A stretch of 64,000 nucleotides of DNA from UBA5018 sp947463165 (GTDB lineage: Bacteria; Cyanobacteriota; Cyanobacteriia; PCC-6307; Cyanobiaceae): contig CALRTY020000006.1 of assembly GCA_943371245.1 (NCBI GenBank), positions 1-64,000 of the forward strand. The letters run 5' to 3'. Under the pieces are notes generated by a model. That model was not told where the DNA came from. It ran no database searches and was given only the letters and a program-made list of their open reading frames with translations. The translations under genes and the position numbers were made by a program. Positions 16,342-24,974 of the stretch are shown in pieces (positions within the stretch are counted from its first letter, which is position 1; each line of letters starts with the position of its first letter).

Positions 16342-19300
16342 CTATCTGCTGCTTATGTTCTTGAGATGTTCAACCAGCTTCCTGGTTTCAGCCTCGGCAT
16401 TCTCGAACCAGTCGGTAGACCAGATTCGATAGATCTGCCAACCCAGATTCTCCAGCACCGACTGCCTGTACTTGTCGCGATCTCTTGCAGCCCTAGCGGA
16501 GTGATAGGTGGCTCCGTCGCACTCCACCCCGAGTAAATAGCGATCCGGCTGCTTCGGATGAAGCACGGCCAGATCAATGAAGTAGTTGGCAACCCCCACC
16601 TGACATTCAACCTGGTAGCCATGGCGTTCAAGAGCTTCGGCCACCACCACCTCAAACTCACTGTCGGGTGGACGGCCGGTTTGGCGGCCCGTATCCAGAC
16701 TCCTGGTTTCCACATACTTTAGGTAATCCTTCAGGGCATGCACGCCGCGACTGGATGTGGGTATGGGGTGGATATGGCTGGACTCCATGGAGGTGACCAG
16801 CTCAATGCCTTGCTTGGCACGGGTGAACAGTACGTTGAGGCGCCGGTGGCCACCGCCCTGGTTGATCGGGCCAAAACGCATCGCCACTTGACCACCTGGC
16901 TCCGGCGGGCCATAGGTGGTGGAAATCACGATGGTGTCGCGCTCGTCCCCCTGCACTTTTTCAAGAGCCTTCACAAACAGCTCTTCGCTGCTGTCTTTCA
17001 GATCAAGACGACGGCGCAATTCCTGGTGGTAGCTGGACAGCATCTCCAGCTGTTCGGCAATCTGTCCTGCCTGCAACTCGTTCATAGCCACAACCCCCAG
17101 GCTGCGCATTGGATATAATTTCAACTGCTCCAAGACCACATCACATACCAGGCTCACTTCGGGCAGATTAACTTTCCCCATGTAGCGAGGCGCTTCCACT
17201 AGATGCCTGTTGATGGCAAAGTCACGGTCACAGGAGGGGAAGACCACCAGCTGATTATTGTAAAACTCTCGATTGGAGAATGCAATTAAACTGCCATGGC
17301 GGGAGCGATAGTGCCACTTCAGCCTCCGCACCGGCTTGAAGCTATTGGTGCAGAGATCGAGGATCGATTCTTCATCGAGGACCTCGGTGTCCACATCCTC
17401 AGATTCTTCAAAAACCTCTGAAGAAGAGCTTCGCTTTCCGAAGGTAGTCGGCGGCAGCTGTTTGGGGTCTCCGACCACGACACATTGCTTGGCGCGGCTG
17501 ATCACCCCGATGGCGCGCTCAGGTGCCATCTGAGATGCTTCATCTATGATCACCAGATCGAACTGTTCGATCGCTTCCCGCGGCACCAGTGAGGCGACTG
17601 TGGAGGGCGACATCATCCAGCAAGGCTTCAGGCCCCGCAGGGCATTGCCGGCGTAGTGGAAGAGATGACGCAGGGGGCGATGTCGCTTCTGCTTGTTGAT
17701 TTCGTTATCTATCAGCCCCATCTCTGTGAAATCTCCCCGTCGACCCCGGTCGATGCCAATGGGTAGCTCACAGCGATCGCAGTGGATCTTTGCGATCACT
17801 TCAGCGCGATCGAGTTGCATGAGCTGCTCTTCCGCATGATGAAATCGCTTGCGTCGATTTACCTGGTCGGCGGCTTGCAGACTCTTGAGCTCAGGACTGG
17901 CATCTGAGATCTCGCCCAATTTGCTGCGCACCAGATTCCAGTGGTAGATGGGGCTCCAATGAGTTGATGGAATGTTCCCGGCCATTAGCGCCTGCACCAG
18001 GCATCGATCGGCTTTGTCTGGCAAGCTTTCCATCAGTTGATGGAAGCGAACCCACTGCGGGAAGGCCTGCCGAAGGGAAAGCAGCGACGCCAGCCAGCAG
18101 ATCAACTGCCCATGCAGCAACGCCTCCACCTCCTGGATCGAATCGCCCCCCAGTTGCTGCGGACTGAACGCCGCTAAGGTGGCGAATGCCTCGGCTATTT
18201 GCGCCTCCCGTTCGACGGCGCTGACCAGATCTGATCCGCGCAGGCGTTGCCTGCCGATGTATCCAGCCGAGCCATGATCAAGGCAGCGCTGTTCCACCTC
18301 CAATGGAAGTTGTAGTTCACGGAGCTGGGCAATCCAGGCCAGCACCACCCGCAACGTTTCTGGCGCAGTTTCAGCAAGATCAGGACCCAGTTGCCTACGC
18401 AGATCAGAGGCAGAACTGATCACCGCAACCTGTCGGCGACTATGGAGTTCGAGATCCAGAGGGACTTCGAACAGGGCGCCGCTCGACAGGCCGTCCTGGA
18501 AACCGAGTGCGGCCCAGTCTTTGAGCAGTTGGTGATAGTCAGTGATGCTCTGCTGAATCCTGGCCAGTAACGCACCAATCGGTTGTTGTTCCGCTCCCGT
18601 AGGGATGACATCTGCTTCCGCCAGCAGCTGTGCGCTCAGGGGTATCAACTGGCGGTCGACCAGCCCGCCTATACGATCCAGTTCTGACTTGGCAAGGCCC
18701 AGCAGCAGGGGGTCCAGATTGCCTAATCCGCCGGCGCTCAACAGTGCCTTGTATGTGGCTGCTGCCGTCACCACTGCGTGCAGACGTTGCAGATCAGGGG
18801 CCGGACCAACAATGGCCTCAAACTCCGCCTGGGGGAAGAGGGACTGCAGCTCCTGAAACCGCAGGACATTCTCAAACCAAGCCACCATCTCGGTGCCGTC
18901 TTCGATGCCTGCGGCCAGGGCCCAAGCCCCATAGGGCGTTGCCTGCTCCAACAGTTCCTGGTCCCCACGGCTGGTTTCGAGCTGACTGCGCAGCTCCGCC
19001 AAGGTCATCCCCCCCACGGCTTTACTCGCCCACAGTTGATCGCTAACCAGCGCATTGAGATCCCCGTACAGCCCAGCTTCCAAGTCCGCCAGCAACGCCT
19101 GGATGTCAGCCAGGGGTGCCGTGCGAGCCAGGGGCAGAAAGACGGCATTCGCGGAATTACCACTAAGCTGATCCTTGAAAGCAGTCAGCTCCTGAGCCAC
19201 GGCAACGGCCTCCTTCAGGCTCAGGCCGGCGGCACACCATTGCGACTGCGGCTCGTCTGGGCAACTGGCGCTCTGATCCAGAAAATCGGCAAGTCGCCGC

Positions 19301-22281
19301 AAGGCAAGCGGCCTTTGGGCTTCTTCCTGTGCCCCTAGTTTCTTGGCCAGCTCGGACGCTCGCTTGTAAGAGCCGACCCGGCTGCTCAGCATTTTGTGTA
19401 ACCCCTTCTTAGTTTCGAGAACCTCAGCTTCCTGTCGCAGCTTCTGGGCATCGACATCGGTGGGGATGCTCAAGCCTGCGCGATCCAGCTCCCTGCGGGT
19501 TTGCTCCAATTCATTCCTGGCCTGCAGGGTGGAGGCCATGGCAGCCAAGGGTGCATCCCACAACTGGCCGCCTCGATGCTGTAAGGCGTTGGCACCCAGG
19601 GCAACAACGGCGCGCAGCACAGTTGGCAACGCCAGTAACTGCTCAATGGTGAAAGCATGGAGGCTCTTGCCCGCAATGCCCCGCTCAACGGCCATCTGGA
19701 TCCGGTCCAACAAGGCCTGGACGCCAGCAATGCGCAGGCCCCACTGCTTAGCCGCGGATGAACTAGGGAGCTGAGCCGCCATCCCCCTCTCAATGCACCG
19801 CTGGAGAAGCTCGGAGGCTTGCCTGAGTTCAGCCGTGGAGCTGGTATTGGCCAGTGATGACTTATTTAAACCCAAGGATTGCCGCTGTTCGTGCAGCGAG
19901 GCATAGCGATTCAGCAGATCCTGCAAGCGATCGGAATCGGCCTTCCAGATCGGCTGGTCTCGATGCTCCAACACCCAACTGGGCTGAGCATTGAGATGCT
20001 CCAGTACTGCGGCAAGGGCCCGAAGGGAGGAATGGTTGCACTGATCAACCCCGAGGGCAACACCCGTGGCGTCACAGGCCACTTGGAGCCTTTCCACCAG
20101 ATCACCCAGGAGTTCAAAGCGCTGGCTAAGCAGCTCACGATCAGCGGCTGTCAGCGGTATGGCCAACTGAGCCAAGCTCCAGCCATTCCAACGAGACACG
20201 AAATCACTGATCTGGGCTGCGTCGGGTAGCGGATCTGGAATCCGAATAAAGCTGCAAGCCAGCCTATCTGCAGTGGCTTGCTCAGCTCTCAACGCCTGTA
20301 ACAAACCCTGAGCGACTCCGAAAATCTCCGTGCTGGAGAGCAAGGGGAGCAGAGATTCGGCCTCACTCGGCAAAGGATCAGGAAGCTGCGAAACGGCTGC
20401 CGCGTCGTCGCAGGCCCGTTGGCGCAAAGCTTGCAGAGATAGACCCTTTAGGTCTTCCCCTTGTGCCAGTAATTCCGATAGGGCCTTAAGGGCATCAGCC
20501 CATCGCTGGGCCTGATCGAACAGTTGATCACGGCCAAGGGGATCCCCCGGCCGAACTCCGATGGCCGGGAAGACGCCATAGAGCTCATCAAAATTCAACG
20601 ATGCGACAAGAACGGCCAACTCGCGATGCATTTCAGCCACCTGCTCAACTTGCGGACGGGTATAGGCCGTGGCTGCTGGCAAGTCGACCTTGAATTCAGT
20701 TAGCTCAATATCAGCAGACTGCAACTCCTGCCTCAGCTTCACTTCGGCCCAGAGCAGCTCTTGATGACTCTCCTGCTCGGCGCCGTGGCTTTGGTTGAGC
20801 AGCTTTGAGAAGGAATTTAGCTTATCACGCAGTTGGTTGAATTCACCCAGAACAGCATCCCGCCGAGGGGTCCTAGGCCTTGGCAGCAGCAGCCTCTCTC
20901 CCAACTCGTCATACACCTCTCGTTTGTTGGTCTTATCAGAAGCGATACGCAGGCAATAGGGCTTGAGTCCAGCCTCCGCCAGACGGGTGTAGACCACATC
21001 TAGGGCTATCTTCTTCTCGGCTACAAACAACACGCGCTTGCCGGCATAGAGGGCATTAGCAATGATGTTGGTGATGGTCTGGCTTTTACCGGTTCCCGGA
21101 GGCCCCTCAATCACCATTGAACGACCACTCATCACATCAGCGATGCTTACGAATTGGCTGGCATCGGCCTGGGTGATCAAGATTGGAACATTTTGAGCGA
21201 TTGATGGTTGATCCACATAAACGTCTTCCGCCACAACCTCAATCTCACTGCTGCTCTCCACATCCGTCAGCTCTGCCGCCAATAACTTCCTCACCAATGG
21301 TGATGATTGAAGGATCTGGGGATCAAGATCCTCATAGAGGCCCAGGCCGCTGAAATTAAGCAGGGCAAGGTTCAGATTTGGACGTACTAGCCAACCTTCC
21401 ACCTCGGCCACCGCATCAGCAACCTGATCAAGGTAAGCCTTTATATCCACAACATCTTCATTGGGGTTAGGCAGGGGAAAATCAATCAAAAAGTCTCGCC
21501 GCAAGCGTTCCTTCAAGGTGACGTTGCCCACAGGAGCATCCTCGGTACCCTGCAAAGAGAAACTCTTTGCTCCACCAGGGCTGGTGGATTTGATCAGTTC
21601 GACTGGCAACAGGATCAAGGGGGCAAAGAACGGCTTATTCTTTTCCGACCACTCCAAACAACCAAACGCCAGGTATAGGATGTTGTTCCCTGTTTCTTCG
21701 ATCGAACTGCGTGCCTCCTTGCCCATGCCCTCCGCCAGTCGCTCCAGCTGTTGCGCCAGCAGCAACACTTGCAAAGTCTCATTCTTATTAGGAGGGATAT
21801 TCTCTGCAAAGGACAAGTCATGGCTGGGATTGATTCCTTGAGATTCTGCCCATTTAGCCAGGTTTTTCGTGGCGCTGCTTTTGCCTCCCTGTTCAAATGC
21901 TTCTCTCACCCTGGAGCGCACTCGATCTTCTGCCTGAGCCAACGCCGGACTGTGGCCCTTGTCTGCTGAACTGTCGACAAGGATCTGCTGATAGAGGGGA
22001 TCTTGCTGCCGAGCCTGTACAAGGGCAGCTTGGAACTCTTGACCTTCTAATTCATGCTCTTCCTCTGGAGGATTGGGAAGAGCCTTGAGTTCGAGCAAAT
22101 TGCCCGAACAAAGAGTGTTGAGTATGGCCTGAGGATCACAGGCAACGAAGCGCATCAGCCTGCCTCTCGCGAGCGGAAGGTTGAGAAGATTATTCCTGGA
22201 GGTGAGATCCAGAAGCTTGTTGCGAAACCCCTCAAGCGTAGGCAGAAGATAGCTGTTGCCGTCAACTGGCTTTCCCACCAT
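16342..22281 (-). CDS. DUF4011 superfamily I helicase with C-terminal Vsr/MTES_1575-like nuclease domain
   Basis: A 1979-residue protein. Residues 13-45 (LEGFRNKLLDLTSRNNLLNL) open the DUF4011 region. Walker A is EGPPGTGKSQT (392-402). After an unusually long helical insertion of about 1150 residues come LVIIDEASQM (about 1577-1586), VVGDPKQLPPT (about 1601) and the helicase end motifs (VQGDERDTIVISTTYGPPEP; RLNVLFTRAKQ). The last 110 residues (FEVVVAEALERHGYQVE; FIDLAVLHP; GVECDGATYHSA; WQIYRIWSTDW) are a PD-(D/E)XK-type endonuclease of the REase_MTES_1575/Vsr-like group with D, E and D/K-like positions visible. The architecture resembles helicase-nucleases described in anti-phage defence (Hhe-like, from memory). 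Its neighbours are toxin-antitoxin and ParA genes. Confidence 0.85.
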   Translation of the reverse strand: MVGKPVDGNSYLLPTLEGFRNKLLDLTSRNNLLNLPLARGRLMRFVACDPQAILNTLCSGNLLELKALPNPPEEEHELEGQEFQAALVQARQQDPLYQQILVDSSADKGHSPALAQAEDRVRSRVREAFEQGGKSSATKNLAKWAESQGINPSHDLSFAENIPPNKNETLQVLLLAQQLERLAEGMGKEARSSIEETGNNILYLAFGCLEWSEKNKPFFAPLILLPVELIKSTSPGGAKSFSLQGTEDAPVGNVTLKERLRRDFLIDFPLPNPNEDVVDIKAYLDQVADAVAEVEGWLVRPNLNLALLNFSGLGLYEDLDPQILQSSPLVRKLLAAELTDVESSSEIEVVAEDVYVDQPSIAQNVPILITQADASQFVSIADVMSGRSMVIEGPPGTGKSQTITNIIANALYAGKRVLFVAEKKIALDVVYTRLAEAGLKPYCLRIASDKTNKREVYDELGERLLLPRPRTPRRDAVLGEFNQLRDKLNSFSKLLNQSHGAEQESHQELLWAEVKLRQELQSADIELTEFKVDLPAATAYTRPQVEQVAEMHRELAVLVASLNFDELYGVFPAIGVRPGDPLGRDQLFDQAQRWADALKALSELLAQGEDLKGLSLQALRQRACDDAAAVSQLPDPLPSEAESLLPLLSSTEIFGVAQGLLQALRAEQATADRLACSFIRIPDPLPDAAQISDFVSRWNGWSLAQLAIPLTAADRELLSQRFELLGDLVERLQVACDATGVALGVDQCNHSSLRALAAVLEHLNAQPSWVLEHRDQPIWKADSDRLQDLLNRYASLHEQRQSLGLNKSSLANTSSTAELRQASELLQRCIERGMAAQLPSSSAAKQWGLRIAGVQALLDRIQMAVERGIAGKSLHAFTIEQLLALPTVLRAVVALGANALQHRGGQLWDAPLAAMASTLQARNELEQTRRELDRAGLSIPTDVDAQKLRQEAEVLETKKGLHKMLSSRVGSYKRASELAKKLGAQEEAQRPLALRRLADFLDQSASCPDEPQSQWCAAGLSLKEAVAVAQELTAFKDQLSGNSANAVFLPLARTAPLADIQALLADLEAGLYGDLNALVSDQLWASKAVGGMTLAELRSQLETSRGDQELLEQATPYGAWALAAGIEDGTEMVAWFENVLRFQELQSLFPQAEFEAIVGPAPDLQRLHAVVTAAATYKALLSAGGLGNLDPLLLGLAKSELDRIGGLVDRQLIPLSAQLLAEADVIPTGAEQQPIGALLARIQQSITDYHQLLKDWAALGFQDGLSSGALFEVPLDLELHSRRQVAVISSASDLRRQLGPDLAETAPETLRVVLAWIAQLRELQLPLEVEQRCLDHGSAGYIGRQRLRGSDLVSAVEREAQIAEAFATLAAFSPQQLGGDSIQEVEALLHGQLICWLASLLSLRQAFPQWVRFHQLMESLPDKADRCLVQALMAGNIPSTHWSPIYHWNLVRSKLGEISDASPELKSLQAADQVNRRKRFHHAEEQLMQLDRAEVIAKIHCDRCELPIGIDRGRRGDFTEMGLIDNEINKQKRHRPLRHLFHYAGNALRGLKPCWMMSPSTVASLVPREAIEQFDLVIIDEASQMAPERAIGVISRAKQCVVVGDPKQLPPTTFGKRSSSSEVFEESEDVDTEVLDEESILDLCTNSFKPVRRLKWHYRSRHGSLIAFSNREFYNNQLVVFPSCDRDFAINRHLVEAPRYMGKVNLPEVSLVCDVVLEQLKLYPMRSLGVVAMNELQAGQIAEQLEMLSSYHQELRRRLDLKDSSEELFVKALEKVQGDERDTIVISTTYGPPEPGGQVAMRFGPINQGGGHRRLNVLFTRAKQGIELVTSMESSHIHPIPTSSRGVHALKDYLKYVETRSLDTGRQTGRPPDSEFEVVVAEALERHGYQVECQVGVANYFIDLAVLHPKQPDRYLLGVECDGATYHSARAARDRDKYRQSVLENLGWQIYRIWSTDWFENAEAETRKLVEHLKNISSR

Positions 22282-22383
22282 CTGCCGCCGCTCCCTGGGC
22301 TTTCACTTGATTTCTTGCCCTACCGTAGCACATGCAAACATTATTCGCCTAGTTGAGGTGGAGATGTTTTTACTTTGTCGTCC

Positions 22384-22475
22384 ACTTAACACTGCCCCTG
22401 AGTGGCAGGCGAGGAGCTGAAGGCGGCATAGCAGAGAGCTGGTGGTGGCCTGTCCACTCGAGGGGCCTATTATGC
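22384..22475 (-). mobile_element. attC-like site 5
   Basis: On the minus strand it starts at GCATAAT (22475-22469, overlapping the parA stop) and ends with GTTAAGT (22390-22384, exact GTTRRRY). The two halves fold well: TGGCAGGC/GAGTGG/GGGGCA on one side pair with GCCTG-T-CCACTC-G-AGGGGC on the other, leaving two single extra bases like the extrahelical bases of attC. It is about 80 percent alike to site 2 in the middle. It separates parA from the DUF4011 helicase gene. Confidence 0.65.
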
Positions 22476-23453
22476 CATTTTGACAAGTAGTTTTGCTACT
22501 GGATCGAAGAGCGTCCGACTGTTTCTGGCACTACTTATGTGGGCACCTCTTAGACCATCGACAGAAGTGCACTGGAAAACGGGCTTACGTACATGTTGAG
22601 AATACGGAATCAGACTGTGAAGATTAGGAATCATTCCCAGATTGAATGTACCCGTCGCGGCATTGACGATCTGATCAAGAGGGGTAAGCTTTGAAATTAT
22701 ATTTTCTTGAATTGCCTTCTCCACTTGCCTCCCGAAGATCTGCCATCCCTCTGTCATCCCCGCAGCATTATTACGAATGTTATGTTGCTGTGTAACGTAT
22801 CCAACAAACTTTGGCTTCCCGAGCGGAATAGGCAAGTCATTACCCTTCCAAGCCATATTGCATTGATCCCATTCACTGCGCCACGTAATGAGTTTATTGC
22901 CAAGATTTTCCGTTCCGCGAATGGAAAAGAGATCGGGAGATACTGGGCTGACGATAAAGTCGCTTCCACTAAGGACTGTACGATTAATGGCCCCAAGGTT
23001 AGGCCCTAAGTCAAGTAATACAATATCTGCATTGGCTTTATGGGTAGCTTGCTTAATGACACGATGAATTGCCGATTGTGCCCGAAGAGCGGCTTCATTG
23101 CCACCCTTGGCCGCATTCCAGGTGTCGCCAAGCCGGTCTTCAAATCCGCTTAGAGATAGATCGCCGGGGATAATGCAGAGGTGATCCGAGATCTTTGTGG
23201 CTGCGCGATTGCGAATATCACCAATCGTTCGATCAACTGGTTCGATCTGCCGATAAATACTGTTCCCTTCTGGCTTCCACGCTTGGTCAATTAGCGGATC
23301 CTCTAGCGAATATGCTGTAAGGTTGCACTGACTGTCGCAGTCAACCATCAGCACAGTTTTCCCTAATTCGGCAATCCGATGTGACACATGAAAGAGGAAC
23401 GTAGTTTTGCCAACGCCGCCCTTGTTATTGAAGAAGCTGATTGTGATCGGCAT
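22470..23453 (-). CDS. ParA/MinD-like ATPase without a ParB partner
   Basis: A 327-residue deviant Walker ATPase. NNKGGVGKTT (residues 9-18) is the P-loop with the signature Lys11. VLMVDCDSQCNL is the Walker A' region, and DIVLLDLGPNLGAINR carries Walker B. It resembles plasmid-type ParA of the kind that sits alone or with accessory proteins; no ParB, parS or partner gene is next to it. Base composition is lower in GC than the core. It is followed by attC-like site 5 and preceded by core 6, so it occupies a cassette-like position. It could serve DNA or protein positioning or be a defence accessory; I cannot decide. Confidence 0.85.
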   Translation of the reverse strand: MPITISFFNNKGGVGKTTFLFHVSHRIAELGKTVLMVDCDSQCNLTAYSLEDPLIDQAWKPEGNSIYRQIEPVDRTIGDIRNRAATKISDHLCIIPGDLSLSGFEDRLGDTWNAAKGGNEAALRAQSAIHRVIKQATHKANADIVLLDLGPNLGAINRTVLSGSDFIVSPVSPDLFSIRGTENLGNKLITWRSEWDQCNMAWKGNDLPIPLGKPKFVGYVTQQHNIRNNAAGMTEGWQIFGRQVEKAIQENIISKLTPLDQIVNAATGTFNLGMIPNLHSLIPYSQHVRKPVFQCTSVDGLRGAHISSARNSRTLFDPVAKLLVKMA

Positions 23454-23504
23454 GTGTTACCCTCTGGTTACCCCTTGCAATCAGATTGTACCAAGCAGGG
23501 CATT

Positions 23505-23511
23505 GCATAAC
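23505..23511 (-). mobile_element. attC-like core 6 (R' box)
   Basis: Minus-strand GTTATGC lies 51 bases before the parA start. The 16 bases GCATAACGCTTTCTTA match the 16 at 312-327 with a single difference. No clear R'' box is seen up to the integrase remnant at 23681, so the site may be partial. The surrounding 23454-23680 holds no gene. Confidence 0.4.
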
Positions 23512-23680
23512 GCTTTCTTATCCGCATCCACACAATACCCCCTTCTCCGCCGTTCTGGCCGTCTAAAAGCGGGTGGCAAGCGACAAGCACCATTGAGATC
23601 GCTTGCGATGACAAGCAGTTCACACGAGCCGGAAGCATTTCTGGTTTAATGGGCAGGTCCTCCTATAAGGGTTCGCCAAG

Positions 23681-23937
23681 TTACAAAAGATCGACAGGGC
23701 TACACACCCCAAACGAGCCAGAATTGAGCACATGTGTGAAGATAATGGTAGTTCTCACATCGCCCTCTATGGCCCAATAATTCCTGAATCGCGCGGAGGT
23801 CATCACCGCGATCCAACAGGTGGGCGGCAAACGAATGCTTAAATCTGTAGTAACTATTCGCCTTGGCCATACGACCCGAGCCTGAGGCATCAACAGCTTT
23901 CTGCGCTCGTATGTCTCCAGAAAACCCTGATCACACA
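23681..23937 (-). pseudogene. Integron-integrase-like tyrosine recombinase, C-terminal remnant
   Basis: Two adjacent frames join into one integrase end. Frame one gives FKHSFAAHLLDRGDDLRAIQ then ELLGH; after a one-base insertion near 23765 frame two gives GDVRTTIIFTHVLNSGSFGV and CSPVDLL, stop. This closely follows the integron integrase ending (FRHSFATHLL..G.DIRTVQELLGH.DV.TTMIYTHVLNRG..GVRSPLD). The catalytic Arg of RHSFA is Lys here, and the nucleophile Tyr in the YTH motif is Phe. The gene is thus truncated, frameshifted and missing two catalytic residues. The upstream boundary abuts a truncated VapC. Confidence 0.75.
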
Positions 23938-24054
23938 GAAGCTGATGACAAGCGTGTTGTCGCTGTCTTCCAGGGCATTGCGCAACTCTGGCGAGAGCTT
24001 CTGGGCCGCCAGCAGGGCCCAGAGCAAAACATGGCAGTCGAGCAGCAGCTTCAC
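23890..24054 (-). pseudogene. VapC-like PIN toxin, truncated
   Basis: A GTG start overlaps the upstream antitoxin stop by four bases and begins VKLLLDCHVLLWALLAAQKL, then SPELRNALEDSDNTLVIS. This is the first 38 residues of a PIN-domain toxin with the first catalytic Asp. The sequence then turns into the integrase remnant region and stops at 23890, so roughly 90 residues with the remaining acidic active-site residues are lost. Confidence 0.7.
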
Positions 24055-24281
24055 GCCCCCCGGCGCTCCAGCTCCTCCTGGGGCAGGGGCTCGAAAAACG
24101 CTTCATCCACGCGGCCTTGCAGGAACCCCAGCTGCCGGCGGGGTCTGGGATCGAGCGGCAACAGCAGGGCCGAGAGGTGCGTCTTCTCCTCCTGGACGTT
24201 GATGTAGCGCGGTGAAGGCCTTAACGGGCCGGGTGCGGGTGGAGTGATCCGAATGGGAGTGCGGCGACCGAAACTGCCCAT
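24051..24281 (-). pseudogene. Phd/VapB antitoxin with internal deletion
   Basis: The frame contains INVQEEKTHLSALL, the usual N-terminal strand and helix of Phd-type antitoxins, fused directly to LPLDPRPRRQLGFLQGRVDE, the usual C-terminal toxin-binding tail. About 20 residues of the DNA-binding core that normally lie between (the AGKPVARL segment) are missing. The four-base overlap with the truncated VapC supports an original vapBC pair. The 26-residue extension from ATG 24281 is probably not original. Confidence 0.6.
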
Positions 24282-24293
24282 TAAGGTGGATGA

Positions 24294-24533
24294 ATGGACA
24301 TTTCCGTGACACGATTCCGCGCCCAATGCCTGGAGTGGATCCGCCAGGTGGAGAGTGGCGGTGAGGTGGTGGAGATCACGCGCCATGGCAAGCCCGTGGC
24401 ACGGCTCACGCCCCCTGCCGGCGGCATTTCCCCAAGCCAGCGGCCCTGGGAGAAGCTGCGGGGATCAGGTGTGTTGGCGATCGAACCAGAAGATTCTGTG
24501 CTAGCCGACCGCGACTTTGATGCCCTGCGGTGA
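24294..24533 (+). CDS. Phd/YefM-type antitoxin, orphaned
   Basis: A 79-residue intact antitoxin: MDISVTRFRAQCLEWIRQVE forms the N-terminal strand and helix, and ITRHGKPVARLTPP is the conserved core; a 30-residue toxin-binding tail follows. A good ribosome site (AAGGTGG) precedes ATG 24294. Its VapC partner starts in the overlapping GTG but is cut after 17 codons, so this antitoxin has no local toxin to neutralise. It is divergent from the broken vapBC locus at 23890-24281, 12 bases apart. Confidence 0.8.
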   Translation: MDISVTRFRAQCLEWIRQVESGGEVVEITRHGKPVARLTPPAGGISPSQRPWEKLRGSGVLAIEPEDSVLADRDFDALR

Positions 24534-24583
24534 AGGTGCTGCTCGACACGCACGTGTGGATCTGGCGCGCGATCGGCCTCTAA
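24530..24583 (+). pseudogene. VapC-like PIN toxin, 17-codon stub
   Basis: GTG at 24530 overlaps the antitoxin stop and encodes VKVLLDTHVWIWRAIGL, the classic VapC N-terminus with its first Asp, then TAA. The following DNA shows no continuation in any frame. The toxin is lost. Confidence 0.75.
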
Positions 24584-24677
24584 CGAATCAATCTTCCCGG
24601 TGGCGTCCCTGGCAAATAGCTATGTTTGGCATCTAGATTCAAATGGCGACCACGGTGGCAAGACATTTGATCTTGAT

Positions 24678-24971
24678 CTAAAGGTTGAAGCTGTCACTCC
24701 CCCATTTTTGTAGCAGAGAAGGAGCCGCAAAGCCAACAAAAACCGAAGTCGCAGCATCAATTTCGCTGCATTTACTATGGGCCAGCACAGCGATAAACGC
24801 ACCAACAGATGGCAGAAGGACAAGCGAAACAAAGAACCAAAGACGATCCTTTGTCACACGCTCACTTTGGGGGATTCGTCTCTCTTCGATCAATGGGAAG
24901 ATACCAGCCAAGAGGCCACCTCCCGCTCCCCATGCCGTAGATTGAGAAATAGCGAGTAGGTCAGATGCCAC
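24678..24971 (-). CDS. Small membrane protein, unknown
   Basis: A 97-residue protein with two or three hydrophobic stretches (GAGGGLLAGIFPLI; LWFFVSLVLLPSVGAFIAVL; ATSVFVGFAAPSLL). The GTG start is four bases after the stop of the upstream gene, so they form a pair. No family is recognised. It may be a membrane partner of the upstream soluble protein, in the style of two-gene accessory modules, but nothing proves that. Confidence 0.6.
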   Translation of the reverse strand: MASDLLAISQSTAWGAGGGLLAGIFPLIEERRIPQSERVTKDRLWFFVSLVLLPSVGAFIAVLAHSKCSEIDAATSVFVGFAAPSLLQKWGSDSFNL

Positions 24972-24974
24972 TCG

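Noticed and set aside
24574..24590. CTCTAACGA as a further attC-like core
   Set aside because: It is only a partial match (wrong last base), lies at the end of the VapC stub, and no minus-strand gene starts behind it.
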